DNA of 64,000 nt. It comes from Sequoia sempervirens. Taxonomy: Eukaryota > Streptophyta > Pinopsida > Cupressales > Cupressaceae. This document shows, piece after piece, positions 10,773 to 21,899 of the stretch. The position numbers and the translations under genes were made by a program. Position 1 is the first letter of the stretch. Each line of letters starts with the position of its first letter. The notes under the pieces are model-generated. The model was not told where the DNA came from, did not search any database, and worked only from the letters and a program-made list of their open reading frames with translations. Location of the stretch: assembly GCA_007258455.2 (NCBI GenBank), contig VDFB02193867.1, forward strand, positions 573,017,105 to 573,081,104, written 5' to 3'.

Positions 10773-13700
10773 TGTAACAGCCCAATCCAAATAGCTTTGA
10801 AAACGTATCGCCGCCTAACTTTCAGCTAATGTTCAACTACTTGTTTAAATTCTAGGGTTTCCAAAACATTTTCAATTGAATCAATATAATCTCCAACTAA
10901 CCTCTAAGTTTTCAGTTTCAGCTGAATTGTAACACCTAACTGTTCACCAACCGTTTCACGAAAGAACATAACCAAATAACTATCAAACTAGGGTTTCATC
11001 AAGCAAAAATAACGACTTGAAAAGTAACCGCTAGGGCATCATAAACTTTCATACATAATGAAGTAAAGAAATTAACTGTCTATCTTTTCCATTCAAACTA
11101 GCTTTGAGCATTACATTTATTACACAACAGTAAATGAAGCAATAAAATGATCATTTATTTGTACCTGAATTAGCAGTAGGAAGTAACCCATTATGCAATC
11201 ATCATTTAAGCTGAAATGTTGATCTTCATTACTTGAGGAAAGAGAAATATCATCAAGGGCTTTACCGCCCAACCAAGACCTACTGGTCTCCCGAGTTTCT
11301 TCAACTGAAGAACCCGCCCTTCACGAGGGTAATCAACATGGATCAATTTATCATCATGTCTCTGAGCCTGGTGTCCATGAACCTATACTGTTGGTCGATC
11401 CCTCTTCTGTAGGTTCCTCCTAACCAGAAGGATCATTCTGACCAGAGTATATCTGGATCATGATAGCTGACTATTGCCTAACTGGCATCGTACCTTGGCC
11501 AAGGATTTTAATAGTTTCTGGCACTCCTGTGCCGATGTCTCTGGCACTACTGTGCCGACATCTCTAGCACTTTTGTGCTGTCAGCACTCTCACCCTTGCT
11601 CAACATGATAATCCTTAATTAAAGTTTTTAAATCTCATTAACATATTCCAATAATCTTTCTTCTTATTAAGGGTAACTGTTTTCTTATTCTTGCGCCAGG
11701 AGGATACTCCACTCATAACATATTCCCTCTAATAATGATTAACTGCTATTCTCAAATTCATGAGGAGAGATTAAGGTGTCTTACCCGACCATAAGGATTC
11801 AAAATTTAGTATCACAATGTCAGATCTGATTATCAATTCCTATCAATTTGTGGTTATATCTTAACCTTCATGTTCCTTGCATATTTTAACAAATTCATTC
11901 AGCAAAGAGGATTACAAGCCTCGCTTAGATATCCCCTAATAGACTCAGGGAGCAATAACGAGCACCAAACTAGCATCAAAATAAGGAAGGGGAAAAGTCA
12001 GTTAAACCAAATAGATCAAGCTCTTAGATGAGGTTCAAACTGTACCCAGATTCAGAGTCTTTTCTCTTATTTAAGGCTAAGCTAGTACCATTACGCATCC
12101 ATATTTTAGAGGAGAGAGAGAGAAAGAAAAAGCTGGTTTGCTAAGTACTCTTCCAAACTCTTATCATTTAATGACAGATTAAAGATCACGGTATAAGGTG
12201 GCATACTTTAACCAGATCAAACTAAAAGAAGTGGGGTAGTTTGTAAAGGTAGAGGATAGAACTCACGAGATTTCCGAAAGGACCCGGCTACTCACAGATT
12301 CAAGCGATTAGCATTCCAATATATGGAACTTACGGATTGGAACAAGAGCACTTAAAGAATAGGGTTCAGGAAGAAGATGAAGACTCAATCTAGTTTATAC
12401 TTCTGAAGCATTAATTGAGAATAACATGAGTTCCAGTTCGTGGCAAGGTATCTTCTATTTACATTTTGCTTCCAAATCTAAGAGACTCAGATAGAGGAAG
12501 TGACTATTCAAGGTAACAGAACTAAACCAAAAGACAAAACTCACGATAGCCCCTAAGGCATCAATAATAATAGAAATTCAAAATAGAGTATTGAGTTATC
12601 ACTAGAAAATGAAATTCTGGTTACAGCTGTCCGAGTCAGAACCTTAACCCAATACAAGAGTGATAAGAATTTTCTACTCATGAAAACAGAGTTCTAGTTT
12701 CCCACAAAAGGAGATGATGAATCGCTTCCTAAATTCAAAATAAGAATATAAACAGGTCCACACCGATACTTGCTCACACAAAAGGATTCCATCTATTTTG
12801 ATTCTACTACATTTAGACGAACTTAATTTCTATTAGATATAACTTTTCAATTGAAGTTTATATTAATAGCACTGTACGGGTTCCAAATGAAATAACAAGC
12901 TAGTAAATTCTTACGTGCCTGGCTATGAATCTGGAACTTAGCGAATGTTGAGAACCATTCTCCACCAGTCGTCTGCTTAATGGCCTCCTACGGCTTGTCC
13001 AAGGATGACTCAGGATGTAGCTAAAAGAGAGGCGATTTCAAATTTTCCACAAGTCTGGCTCAAAAGAAGATCACGCACTTAGATAAATTGTTGACTGCCG
13101 AAGGTGAATTTGGAAACTTGATCACTGAAAAAGATTATGGTTGGAACTTCTCCATAAAGCATCTGGTTGAGGAGTATTAAAATCCGAGTGAAAACAAATC
13201 CCTAAAAGGAACTAATTCAATATAGCTACAGAGGACTCGAGTGAAGCCAGGAAAATACTCGACCGACTACAGAGAAAAATGAGGAAAACCGCCCGCCCGC
13301 CGTTAACATAAAGAATGGAAATCCATTTTATTTCCTTCCGGTAGCTCTGTCACCCTGGCGGTTCCAAGAATTTTTCATCTGCCCCAATCTTGGGCGTTTC
13401 ACACAAGAGAGATGGTGCTAACGCCAGTTCTGATTCCATTCCATTCATTCATTCATTTTTGAAGAAAAGTCACTCAATGGTTTTAAATTTCAAATCGATG
13501 GCATTAATTTATATCTTTTATTATTAATTAATATTTAATAACCTCTTGCAAGAATATATATATATATATATGTGAATTGGTCGCTCAATCTCCAAGAGGA
13601 TATTATTAATGAATATTTTAAATTATATTTATTATTTTACTTAACTATTTAATCACCATTTGAAATCTCCTTAATAGGTGATTTATGATTTATATTTTAA

Positions 13701-14125
13701 TTGATTTTCTTAATCAATAATTATATTAATCTAATCATGGCCAAGGTAACGACATCGACACAACTGTCTTACACCAACTCTAGATTGATGATAAAATTGA
13801 TCCATAATTAACCACATCCTCTCCTTGACGATATTTCCCTTTCTCTCTTGGTGTCAACGATCCTGCATCCACTGACAAGGATTAGGGTTAGATCGTTCTC
13901 AACGGCTAAATAATATGGATTTGAATTAAATATCATGATCTCTTTCAATTTCACACGAACAATAATTTCACTTGCAAAATAAAGAGTTCGTTAACATTTC
14001 AGTTACGATAAAAGAACGACTATTGCATTCTCAATGTCATAATCACTTGAAAGCAATTATGTGCAATTGACATTACATTTGAAATACATAACCAAACATA
14101 TAGTCTTAATGTGAGGGATGTAACA
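10773..14125. mobile_element. Long solo-LTR or coding-free LTR element inserted in element B
   Basis: A 3353-bp block starts TGTAACAGCCC and ends GGGATGTAACA, flanked by a perfect CATAT duplication. The interrupted gypsy polyprotein resumes after it. I find no sizeable open frame on either strand and no second internal copy of the ends, so it is most simply a solo LTR. An element reduced to noncoding sequence is the alternative. Orientation is uncertain. Notable contents are a triplicated palindromic motif at 11516-11590 and a TA microsatellite near 13553-13571. The rest looks unstructured. Confidence 0.75.
11516..11590. repeat. Triplicated palindromic motif
   Basis: Three adjacent units of about 25-30 bases each contain a small palindrome: GGCACTCCTGTGCC, GGCACTACTGTGCC and AGCACTTTTGTGCT. 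A partial fourth, cagcactctc, follows. The palindromic core is kept while the loop varies. Confidence 0.75.
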
Positions 14126-14130
14126 CATAT
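14126..14130. repeat. Target-site duplication CATAT, right copy
   Basis: Exact match to 10768-10772. It immediately precedes the resumed gypsy coding sequence. Confidence 0.8.
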
Positions 14131-14605
14131 ATCCATCCTTGAACGCTTCACATTTCCAGGCGTGGGGCTATATTGGAAAAAGCCTTGTAAGATACATTTG
14201 TACCCTCTGACCTAAATGTCAACCAATTTTAGGCCATGCTTGGATACCTAGCTATGCACCACCGTTTCACCTTCTCCGAACAAGATATTTTTGCACAAAA
14301 TTCAAATCATAATGATCCCCTACACATTGAAGTCTACATTAATAAACATAAAATTAGACGAGTCTTGGTAGACGATGAAGTAGGTTTGAACATATGTACC
14401 CTAAAATTGGTCATAACATTTGGATTTTCAGAGGCTTGCATAGATCGATCTAAGATAATTGTTATCAAGGATTATGATGATGTTGAGTGCTCATTCAAAG
14501 GATTAATCACACTTCCCATAAGGGTGGGCCTCGCTATTCAGAACACAATGTTCCATGTCTTGGATTTGTACTTTCCCTAAAATATTCTCCTATGTCGTCT
14601 GAAGG
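14131..14605 (+). pseudogene. Element B continued: pre-protease and protease
   Basis: After the insertion the polyprotein continues with a block of the type ...ILEKAL...VPSDLNVNQF in damaged frame. An open stretch at 14236-14580 then includes HNDPLHIEVYINKHKIRRVL, the mutated active-site region LVDDEVGLNICTLKL (the usual Asp-Gly-Gly-Ala or Asp-Ser-Gly core is lost), and VLDLYFP before a stop. This is the gypsy retropepsin. The frame ends near 14600, where unrelated copia sequence begins, so the RT/IN part of element B is missing. Confidence 0.75.
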
Positions 14606-14660
14606 AAAATAAATAATAAATATTTTTCCCCTCATGTCATCTAGAACACTTTCCAAAAAC

Positions 14661-15655
14661 ATGGAGACACACAATTATCAACTTGGGATAACAATTATAA
14701 TGTCACCTATCCTAACACTTCTAAGTCACCATATTTTGATGGAAAAAACTATGCCTTCTTGAGTGTGAGGATGGATGTCTATCTCTCATCACTAGGTTAT
14801 GATGTTTGGAGAGTTGCCAAGGATGATTATACTGAACCTGATCATCCTATCACTAATCCAAATGAAAAAAGGGCTCATGAGAACAATGCTAAAGAAAAGA
14901 ATGTTATCCTAAGTGGGTTAGAAAACTATAAATTTGTTAAGGTAGTGCAATGCAAGACTACAAAGGAGATATGGGATAAGCTCAAGAATCTCTATGAAGG
15001 AAATGACAGTGTGAAGCAAAAAAAGTTGCAATCCTATAGAACATTGTTTGAGAATCTAAAGATGAAAGAAGAGGAGAACATAGCCAACTACCTACTTCAG
15101 GTAGATAAAGTTGTGAATGGAATCAAAGTTCTTGGAGAAGACATAACTAACTCTATGGTGGTGAAGAATGTTTTGAGAATTCTCCCTCACTAATTTGATT
15201 CAAAAGTTTTTGCAATTGAAGAAGCCAAGAATTTGACAAAGTTTACCATGGAAGAATTATTTATATCCCTCACAACCTATGAAATGAGGAATGAATTTCA
15301 AAGTGCACATAAAAGAGAAGCTACATTAAAAGTTGTGAAGAAAGAAGCATTTGGTTCACATAGTGATTTTGAGGAAGAAGAAGAAAACTTTGTGAGAAAG
15401 CTGAAGAAAGAATCAAGAAAGTAGAAAGGTAAATTAACATTCAAATGTTTTAATTGTGGAGGAATTGGTCATTATGCTTCTAAATGTCCCTTTGGAGAAA
15501 ATGAAAGTAGCATCAAGGGTTTCAAGAGAAACAATTTCAAGAGAAATCTCCTCTCCAAAGAAGAATATTTCTCCTCAAATGAAGGAGATCACTGCACTTC
15601 AGATGATGATGGAGATGAATCCCTATTTATGGCCACTATGATCTCTAGAAGCTCA
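14661..15655 (+). pseudogene. gag: Copia Gag of element C, N-terminal part and first zinc knuckle
   Basis: The start is ambiguous between frames; an ATG is present at 14661. The copia Gag signature YFDGKNYAFLSVRMDVYL is near 14735-14790, followed by KTTKEIWDKLKNLYEG and a helical block ending LRILPH at a stop near 15190. A classic CCHC knuckle, CFNCGGIGHYASKC, is encoded at about 15446-15487, after an amber stop at 15422. Gag packages element RNA. At least four stops or shifts prevent a full product. Confidence 0.85.
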
Positions 15656-16190
15656 AGCAAAAATATGGATGAAGAAGAAGGTGAAGTTGATTTTTAAAGT
15701 GAACTTGTCTTTTCTCTTGAAGATTTGGAATGTGCAAGGAAAGAGAACAAAAGGAAAAAGGCCCTAATTGAGGCCAAAATAAGTGAATGTAAAAAGCTTA
15801 AGAATGAGATCTTTTTACTCAAAAAGGAATTGGAGAAAGCTACATATTGAAGTCAGGAAGTTGATATCAAACCCAAAGAAAGATCACATCATGCAAGAAG
15901 ACCCTCCACAAATAGGTTCAATCATGCATTTTTTGGTTATTATTTCATCTGCAATAAGTATGGACATAAGACTATAGAGTGCAAATTTGAAATGAATAGA
16001 AGAATTTTTTTAAGTAGAAATTATCTTGCTTCTCTAGTGGATGTCAATGTGACATGCCAGATCTACAACAATGTTGTACATATAGCAAAATTCAACAAAA
16101 TTCATTTTGTAAAATCAGAAATCCAAAAGGTAGATGGTGTTGAGTAAGTCAAGGGAATAAGAAATGAAAATTCAATGGTTGTCCAAACAA
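15656..16190 (+). pseudogene. Element C Gag C-terminal coiled coil and extra knuckle remnants
   Basis: The frame carries a lysine/glutamate-rich heptad region (CKKLKNEIFLLKKELEKATY near 15790-15850). Two degraded knuckles follow: ICNKYGHKTIEC near 15945-15985, missing its first Cys, and a more decayed one near 16055. The arrangement of a coiled coil then several knuckles resembles element G at 46801-47760, which suggests related copia lineages. Confidence 0.65.
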
Positions 16191-16584
16191 CATTTCATTC
16201 TTAGGGACAAACAAATCTCTAGGTGATAGATAGTGGGTGCTCAAGTCACATGACTGGGGAAAAATTAAATTCATCAAGTTGGTTAAATGGAATGGTGGAT
16301 CAATAAATTTTGGAGATAATTCATCAAAAAAGATCTATGAAAAGGGCATTGTAAGTATTGATGGAAAATCCAAGACTGAAGATGTTCTCTATGTTGAAAT
16401 TCTCAAGCACAATATTCTCAGTGTAAGTCATATGTTCAACAAAGGATACAATAGATTATTTAATGAGCAAGGGCGTGAAATTAGAAAATTAGAGTCTGGT
16501 AGATTGGTGGTAAAAGGTTCAAGGACTGAAGGCAACTTATACAATCTAAAGGGTGTGAATGAAAGAAGTTGTCTTCTAGGATAA
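16191..16584 (+). pseudogene. Copia protease of element C
   Basis: VIDSGCSSHMTG, read near 16222-16258, is the copia aspartic protease active site with an intact Asp-Ser-Gly. A shift follows. The open frame from 16237 then covers the rest of the domain (VLYVEILKHNILSVSHM near 16384-16434) up to the start of the GAG-pre-integrase region. Confidence 0.8.
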
Positions 16585-17610
16585 ACAAGTGAATGTTGGT
16601 TGTGGCACAAGAGGGTTGGACACATCAAATTTGATATCCTTGTGATGATTAGCTCCATGCAAGCAGTTAGAGATATGCCTAAGGTTATCAAACCTACAAA
16701 CACCATGTGTAGAGAATGTCGAATTGGGAAGCAAACAAGGATAAGGTTCAGGACCAAGGAGTATTCTACTACAAGACCTTTAAAATTAACTCATACTGAT
16801 CTTTGTAGACCTGCTAGGGAAAAGAGTCTTCAAGGTGAAAGATATTTCATGTTACTCATTGATGATTTCTCTAGGATGACATGGGTCACATTCTTAAAAG
16901 AAAAATTAGAAGCTTTCAACAGATTTAAGATTTTTAAGGAAATGGTTGAGAATTAAATGAATACTAAGAATAAAGTGTTTAAGGTTTGGTAGAGGTGGTG
17001 AGTTCACATCAAGTGAGTTTGAAGAATTATGTGAAGAGAATGGAATAAAGATACACTATTATGTTGTTATAACTCCTCAGCAAAATGGAGTAGTGGAAAG
17101 AAACAATAGAACTATTCAAGAGATGGAAAGAACTTGGTTGAATGAAGCCAATTTTCCTGATGTATATTGGAAAGAACTAGTCCATACTATTGTATATATT
17201 CTCAAAAAAGGTCATACAAGGGTGGATAGCACCAAAAATCACTATGAGATTTGATATGGGAGACCAAAACTATCAAATATTTCAATTTTTTTGGAAGCAG
17301 ATGCTTTAACAAAAGAGATGAAGGATTGTGAATGTTTGATTCAATATTAGATGAAGGAATCTTTCTTGGGTATTCAACTAGGATCAAATATTATAAATTC
17401 TATAATAAAAGATTGAGGAAGGTTGTTGAAAGTGAAAATGTAAGAGTGGATGAAGAATCACATCAAAGCACACATGAGGAAGAAGATTGTTGGTCTAATG
17501 AATCTACTTGCATAGAGGAAGAGGAAGAAGAAACTGTAGAAAAAGAAGAAGCACAAGAGAAAGTCCCCAAGATTCCTACCAAGTATGTTAAAAAAAAATA
17601 TTCATAAGAT
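16585..17610 (+). pseudogene. Copia integrase of element C
   Basis: The HHCC zinc-binding part is seen in LWHKRVGHIKFD and CRECRIGKQ (16596-16740). The catalytic core follows with THTDLC (first Asp), DDFSRMTWV and, after stops near 16955-16990, PQQNGVVERNNRTIQ holding the catalytic Glu near 17095. The second catalytic Asp falls in a damaged stretch around 16985. The C-terminal acidic linker at 17420-17570 is Glu-rich. Integrase would insert element DNA. This copy is inactive. Confidence 0.85.
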
Positions 17611-17689
17611 CAAATCATTAGAGACAAGAATGAAGGAGTGCGTACAAGAAGAAGATTTGCAAAAACAAATGAACAGGTGAATTTTTCTT

Positions 17690-18535
17690 TGATATCAAGA
17701 ATATAACCAAAAACTCTTGTTGATACTAGCAAAGATGAAGGATGGATAGAAGAAATGGAAGAAGAGATGAATCAGATTGAGAAAAATTAGACTTGGGAAT
17801 TGGTTTCAAGGCTTGAAGACAAGAATGTAATAGGAACAAAATGGGTATTCAAAAACAAATCAAATAAAGATGGAGAGGTTGTGAGAAATAAAGCAAGGTT
17901 GGTATGCAAAGGATATTCAAAAGTCCAGAAGGAATTGAATTTGAGAAAATGTTTGCTCTGGTGGGAGGAATGGATGCTATTATAATGTTTCTTGCATTTA
18001 TTTTTCACAAGAACTTCAAAGTTATCAAATGGATGTGAAATTTGCTTTCTTGAATGGTGAATTAGAAGAAGTTTACATAGAACAACCCAATAGATTTTAG
18101 CTATCAGTAGACCCAAAAATTGTATGCACACTTAAGAAGGAATTGTATCGTTTGAAACAAGCCCCTAGGGCTTGGTATGCAAGGTTGGACAAGTACATGT
18201 TTTAGCAAGGCTTCAAGAATGGCACCGCAGACAATAATTTGTACACCAAAATAGAAGATGAAAAGATTCTAATTATTGTTGTGTATGTTGATGATATAAT
18301 CTTTGGTGGAAGTGATGAAATGTGTAAGAGGTTGGTTGAAGATATGCTGGAAGAATTTGAAATGTCTATGTTAGGTGAGTTATCATTCTTCCTTGGAAAC
18401 CAAATTGCACAATCAAATAATCGTATCTTTATCTCTCAAGAAAAGTATGTCAAGGAAATGCTAAAGAAGTTTGGTATGGAAGAATGCAGACTAGTGAGTG
18501 CTCCAATGGTAACATGATGCCATTTTTTTAAGGAT
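17690..18535 (+). pseudogene. Copia reverse transcriptase of element C
   Basis: Recognisable in order are IGTKWVFKNK (17830-17860), QMDVKFAFLNGELEEVYIEQ (18025-18090), LYRLKQAPRAWYARLD (18145-18190) and the catalytic YVDD at 18284-18295. A frameshift near 17935 and stops near 18100 and 18205 break it. The order and spacing match plant copia RT. Confidence 0.9.
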
Positions 18536-18540
18536 GATGT

Positions 18541-19130
18541 GTCACCTAAGGCTAATTAGATTCTCTATATTTCTATGATTGGGGGCCTATTTTACTTAAC
18601 CACTTCAAGGCTTGATATTATGCAAGTTGTTTACTTGGTTGCATGGTTTAAAGTTGATCCAAAAGAAACTCATGTAAAGGTAGTCAAGAGAATTTTCAGA
18701 TATTTGAAGAGCACTCTGGACTATGGATTGTGGTATCAAAAGGGTATTGAATTTTCTTTGAATGTATATATTGATGTTGATTGGTTTGGTAGTGTTGGTG
18801 ATAGAAGAAACACCAGCGGTGGAGATTTCTTTTTAGGAGACATATTGGTCTCTTGGTTTAGTAAGAAGCAAGACTCAGTGTCCTTATCAACAAAAGAAGC
18901 AAAGTATATTTTTACAGCATCTTGGAATATAAATTTAGCTCTTTTTTTTTTCGGTAGTTTAGGTAAGGGGGATGGCTTCAACCCACAAGTAAAATATTCA
19001 ATGGTAGTGATAATGAATTTATGGCCATCTAAAGACAAAGGATGAATATTGCCAATGATACAAAGGCCCCATTGAGAGAAAGACCAAGGAGTAGCTATAG
19101 GCTACAAATATTGTGAAGGTGCATGAATCA
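18541..19130 (+). pseudogene. Copia RNase H of element C
   Basis: MIGGLFYLTTSRLDIM begins the connection region at 18575. The RNase H core has YIDVDWFGSVGDRRNTSG (18770-18822), matching the copia Y-D-x-D-W signature. The middle part at 18940-19040 is damaged. A faint C-terminal block follows near 19045-19110. There is no 3' LTR afterwards, so the element is truncated here. Confidence 0.8.
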
Positions 19131-19139
19131 AGTCTCTAT

Positions 19140-19965
19140 TTTTCTAATAGGATATACATCGTTTGATGCACAAACATGCATCATGTTATATATTGGTCCA
19201 AAAATAACATATTCTTAGAATCTTATTAGTGAAGATCTTACCACTAGTATAGGAAACACATATACCATCATGAATCTCTTTAAGTGCAATATTATACTCT
19301 ACCTTATTTAGACACCACAATAAGAAACCATCAAATCCTCTTCGATATATTGTATTACCAAGGATAGTGAAATATGATATACATTAAATGAATAGTTTTC
19401 ATTGGGTGTGGGAGAGGTTTGGTGGTAAGGTTTGATCATGAAGATAACTATAGATATCATGGTACCGGGATTGATCAAGACCAAAATGTTTACCTACAAT
19501 CTCAAACTTAGGAGCATCATATGTAGGAAGGAGTAGATGTTCAACTAGAAACTCACAATGTTGATTGTTTTATGGTATGTATAAGAGAGATCCAATAGTT
19601 GTCATGGCATCAATTGTTCTATTTTAGGATGAGAACCTTACTCAAATTGGATTTTTGTGAAAATATAATTTGAGACTATCAACCATACATTTGTAAGGGA
19701 CCAAAATTTTATATTTTATTTGATATTCATCTTTGACCTATTTGATGATTAATTGTGAATCCATGTAAACAAGAATATGTTAGATTTTCATTGAATATCC
19801 ATTTTAAGTCTTGTAAGGAGGGTCTCATATTAGATGATGTTGTTTATAATGGTAGGTCTAATTTTAATGATTTTGGTATGAGATCTACTTGTGGTGTAAC
19901 AAATAGGATTCCAACACTTGCTCTTGGTATGTGATCTACCCCATTATCTCATTAAACCTTGTCTT
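19140..19965 (-). pseudogene. Element D: Ty3/gypsy RNase H-integrase scrap, inverted
   Basis: Translating the minus strand from about 19930 gives VTPQVDLIPKSLKLDLP, an RNase H start, then HILVYMDSQLIIK near 19740-19780 containing the conserved Asp-Ser-Gln. Further along come RRGFDGFLLWCLNK and EIHDGICVSYTSGKIF with CLCIKRC, the His-His-Cys-Cys zinc domain of gypsy integrase. Several stops and shifts interrupt it. No catalytic integrase core or LTR is seen, so it is a fragment of about 0.8 kb. Confidence 0.8.
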
Positions 19966-21428
19966 GTGTTGGGGGCAAAAAATTATGTCTTGCTTTTAAA
20001 CAAATTGATCTTAGTGTCTTCCCTTTTTCTCCTTTCCTATCTTAGATAAGTGTCATTTTTTCTTTCCATCTACACCTCTATGCACTTGCAATTATAGTGA
20101 CACTTAATACCCTAACACATAGTACTTAGACACACATCTAATCTTCACCACATTTCAACTTTGATCTTTAACAACATTGATAACATCAATCATTGAAATA
20201 ATTTGCCTTTATGTCATATCTTTATTCATTAATCCTTGTTTCCTTAATGGGATATATTATTGCCCAAATCAAGCTTCATAATTTTACATATTTCCTTCAT
20301 GGGATATATCATTTCTCATAGCAGGCTTCATCATCATCTCAATCTTTAACTAATGCTAATCTATCTCATAAATTTGGCAAGGAGTTCAAGGATTTACGTA
20401 TATTGACTATTATTTTTTATCTTTTATTTTTATTGTCTCCATCCCTTTTCATATCTTCTCAAGGCCACGACAATCATTCATATCATGTTGTGTCTCAATT
20501 GGTGTTGATTGGGGCATAATATTATCTTTTCATGAACAATATTTGTTGGTTGTCCACACAATACCCATCAAGGTTTTTAATGAGTGTTGTGTTGCGCTAG
20601 GGAATCCTCTTGTTTGGTATATTTTAAAGTCATTCCTTTATGCATTTGACAGGTCATCACCTTGGTCTTCCTACCTTGGTGCACAATGTCAAGTGTTATA
20701 TTAAAAACAAGGTTACTCACACTAATTTACATAAAATTTTGTTGGACTAATCGCCAAAATCTCCCTTCTGATTCAGGACATGGACTAACTGCCTCCTATG
20801 GATCCATTTATCTTTGGAGTTTATATCGAGCATTAACAAGTCAATCTTTTGGTGCAACGAAAAACGTGTTGTTATGTGGAGCTTGATCTAACTCAAAGTT
20901 TTATTTTTCCCCACTTTTGTTAGCGCATTTTCCCCCCAAATTAATTAATGGGGGAATAGGAAGGGGGATGAAGCCCCCCTTGTGAGGTCCAGGAGGACAG
21001 ACCCATTGATGGGGGCTGGGGGAAGATCCCACAGTGGGGCCCTAGGGTAGCACCCCTGAAGCAAAAATTGAGCATTTTATTAAAGGTAATTTTCTGCCTA
21101 TATGTATTTGTATTTCTATTAAAATAGTTATATAGCTGCCCAAATAATGATTAGTTTATTGCTGCAAATGAAATACCAACAGTCACAAGTTGAATAGTGC
21201 ATGGAAAGGGCATGCATGGCATACCAACAACCACGCAAAATTTTGTTTTGTCGTTGTTGTGTGTGGAAAACAATGAGCAAAAAATGTCATGGCTTTGTGA
21301 TAGAGAAAATGCAAGTTGAAGCTTTAGGCACATGTAGCACTATGCACTAGTAATTACAGAGTAGTGGTAAACATTTCAATATGTTGCTACAAGTTGCAGC
21401 TATTGTTGCAAGTTATTGTAAATACATT
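19966..21428. other. Unassigned intergenic stretch
   Basis: No recognisable gene is present. A short open frame at 20662-20886 has no family features. The stretch 20920-21060 is unusually C- and G-rich against the AT-rich background and contains two small hairpins. The last few hundred bases may belong to the LTR of element E, whose left end I could not fix. Confidence 0.5.
20932..20981. repeat. Two adjacent G/C-run hairpins
   Basis: CCCCCC at 20932-20937 pairs with GGGGG at 20950-20954 across an AT loop. AAGGGGGATGAAGCCCCCCTT at 20961-20981 forms a second compact hairpin. Both lie in an otherwise unexplained GC-rich patch. Confidence 0.6.
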
Positions 21429-21628
21429 TGTTGGAAGTTTAATAGTAAATTGGACTGTTGTTGGAAGACATAGCCCGAGATTTGGGTGAACCATGTTAAA
21501 ATCTTGTGTTGTCTTTTGCCTTTGTTATTTTTTAAAATTGTTTATTCCTTTGTTTTATTCCACTATGTTTAATTTATCTTCATTTTATTGGTAGTTTGTA
21601 CTCTTTGTTCTACTTGCAATTCATAACA
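21429..21628 (+). repeat. 3' portion of the 5' LTR of element E
   Basis: The LTR ends ...cataaca at 21628, two bases before the primer site. A TGTTGGAAG at 21430, typical of copia LTR starts, may be the left end, giving about 200 bases. A longer LTR reaching further left is also possible because no second copy exists to compare. Confidence 0.5.
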
Positions 21629-21630
21629 AG

Positions 21631-21642
21631 TGGTATCAAAGT
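21631..21642 (+). promoter_or_regulatory. Primer-binding site of element E
   Basis: TGGTATCAAAGT differs by one or two bases from the usual plant copia site complementary to the initiator methionine tRNA (TGGTATCAGAGC). Its position just after the LTR end and 50 bases before the gag ATG fits. Confidence 0.85.
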
Positions 21643-21692
21643 GGTTTGAGTTTGATTATCCTCTGCAGAAAGGTCTCACGGTTGAGTGGGAG

Positions 21693-21899
21693 TAATGGCA
21701 GACGAGGGTAAATTGAAGGTTGATAAATTCAATGGGAAAAGCTAACGATTCTAGAAGATGCAGATGGAGAACTATCTCTATTATAAATATTTATGGTGAC
21801 CATTGCAAGGGAAATTAAAGAAACGGGCAACAATGGTTGATGAGGAATGGGAACTTTTGGACATAAAGGTAGTGGGAAGCATTCTCTTCTAGGTGCTGC
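21693..21899 (+). pseudogene. gag: Copia Gag of element E, N-terminal part
   Basis: The start ATG gives MADEGKLKVDKFNGKS, the canonical copia Gag beginning, then a stop, KMQMENYLYYKYL and ATMVDEEWELLDIK. The reading ends where a TIR element interrupts it near 21900. Continuation with the expected following sequence resumes about 1 kb downstream. Confidence 0.85.

Larger units (their letters stand above)
14605..19130 (+). mobile_element. Element C: degenerate Ty1/copia retrotransposon
   Basis: Gag, protease, integrase, reverse transcriptase and RNase H follow in the copia order (integrase before RT) in one orientation. Every part is interrupted by stops or shifts. I could not identify LTRs, a primer site or a polypurine tract, so both ends are approximate. 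On the left it adjoins truncated element B and on the right an inverted gypsy scrap. The gag has a coiled coil and extra knuckles, as in the Sirevirus-like group. Confidence 0.85.

Noticed and set aside
16428..16757. Minus-strand frame of 109 codons
   Set aside because: Antisense shadow of the copia protease and integrase region of element C.
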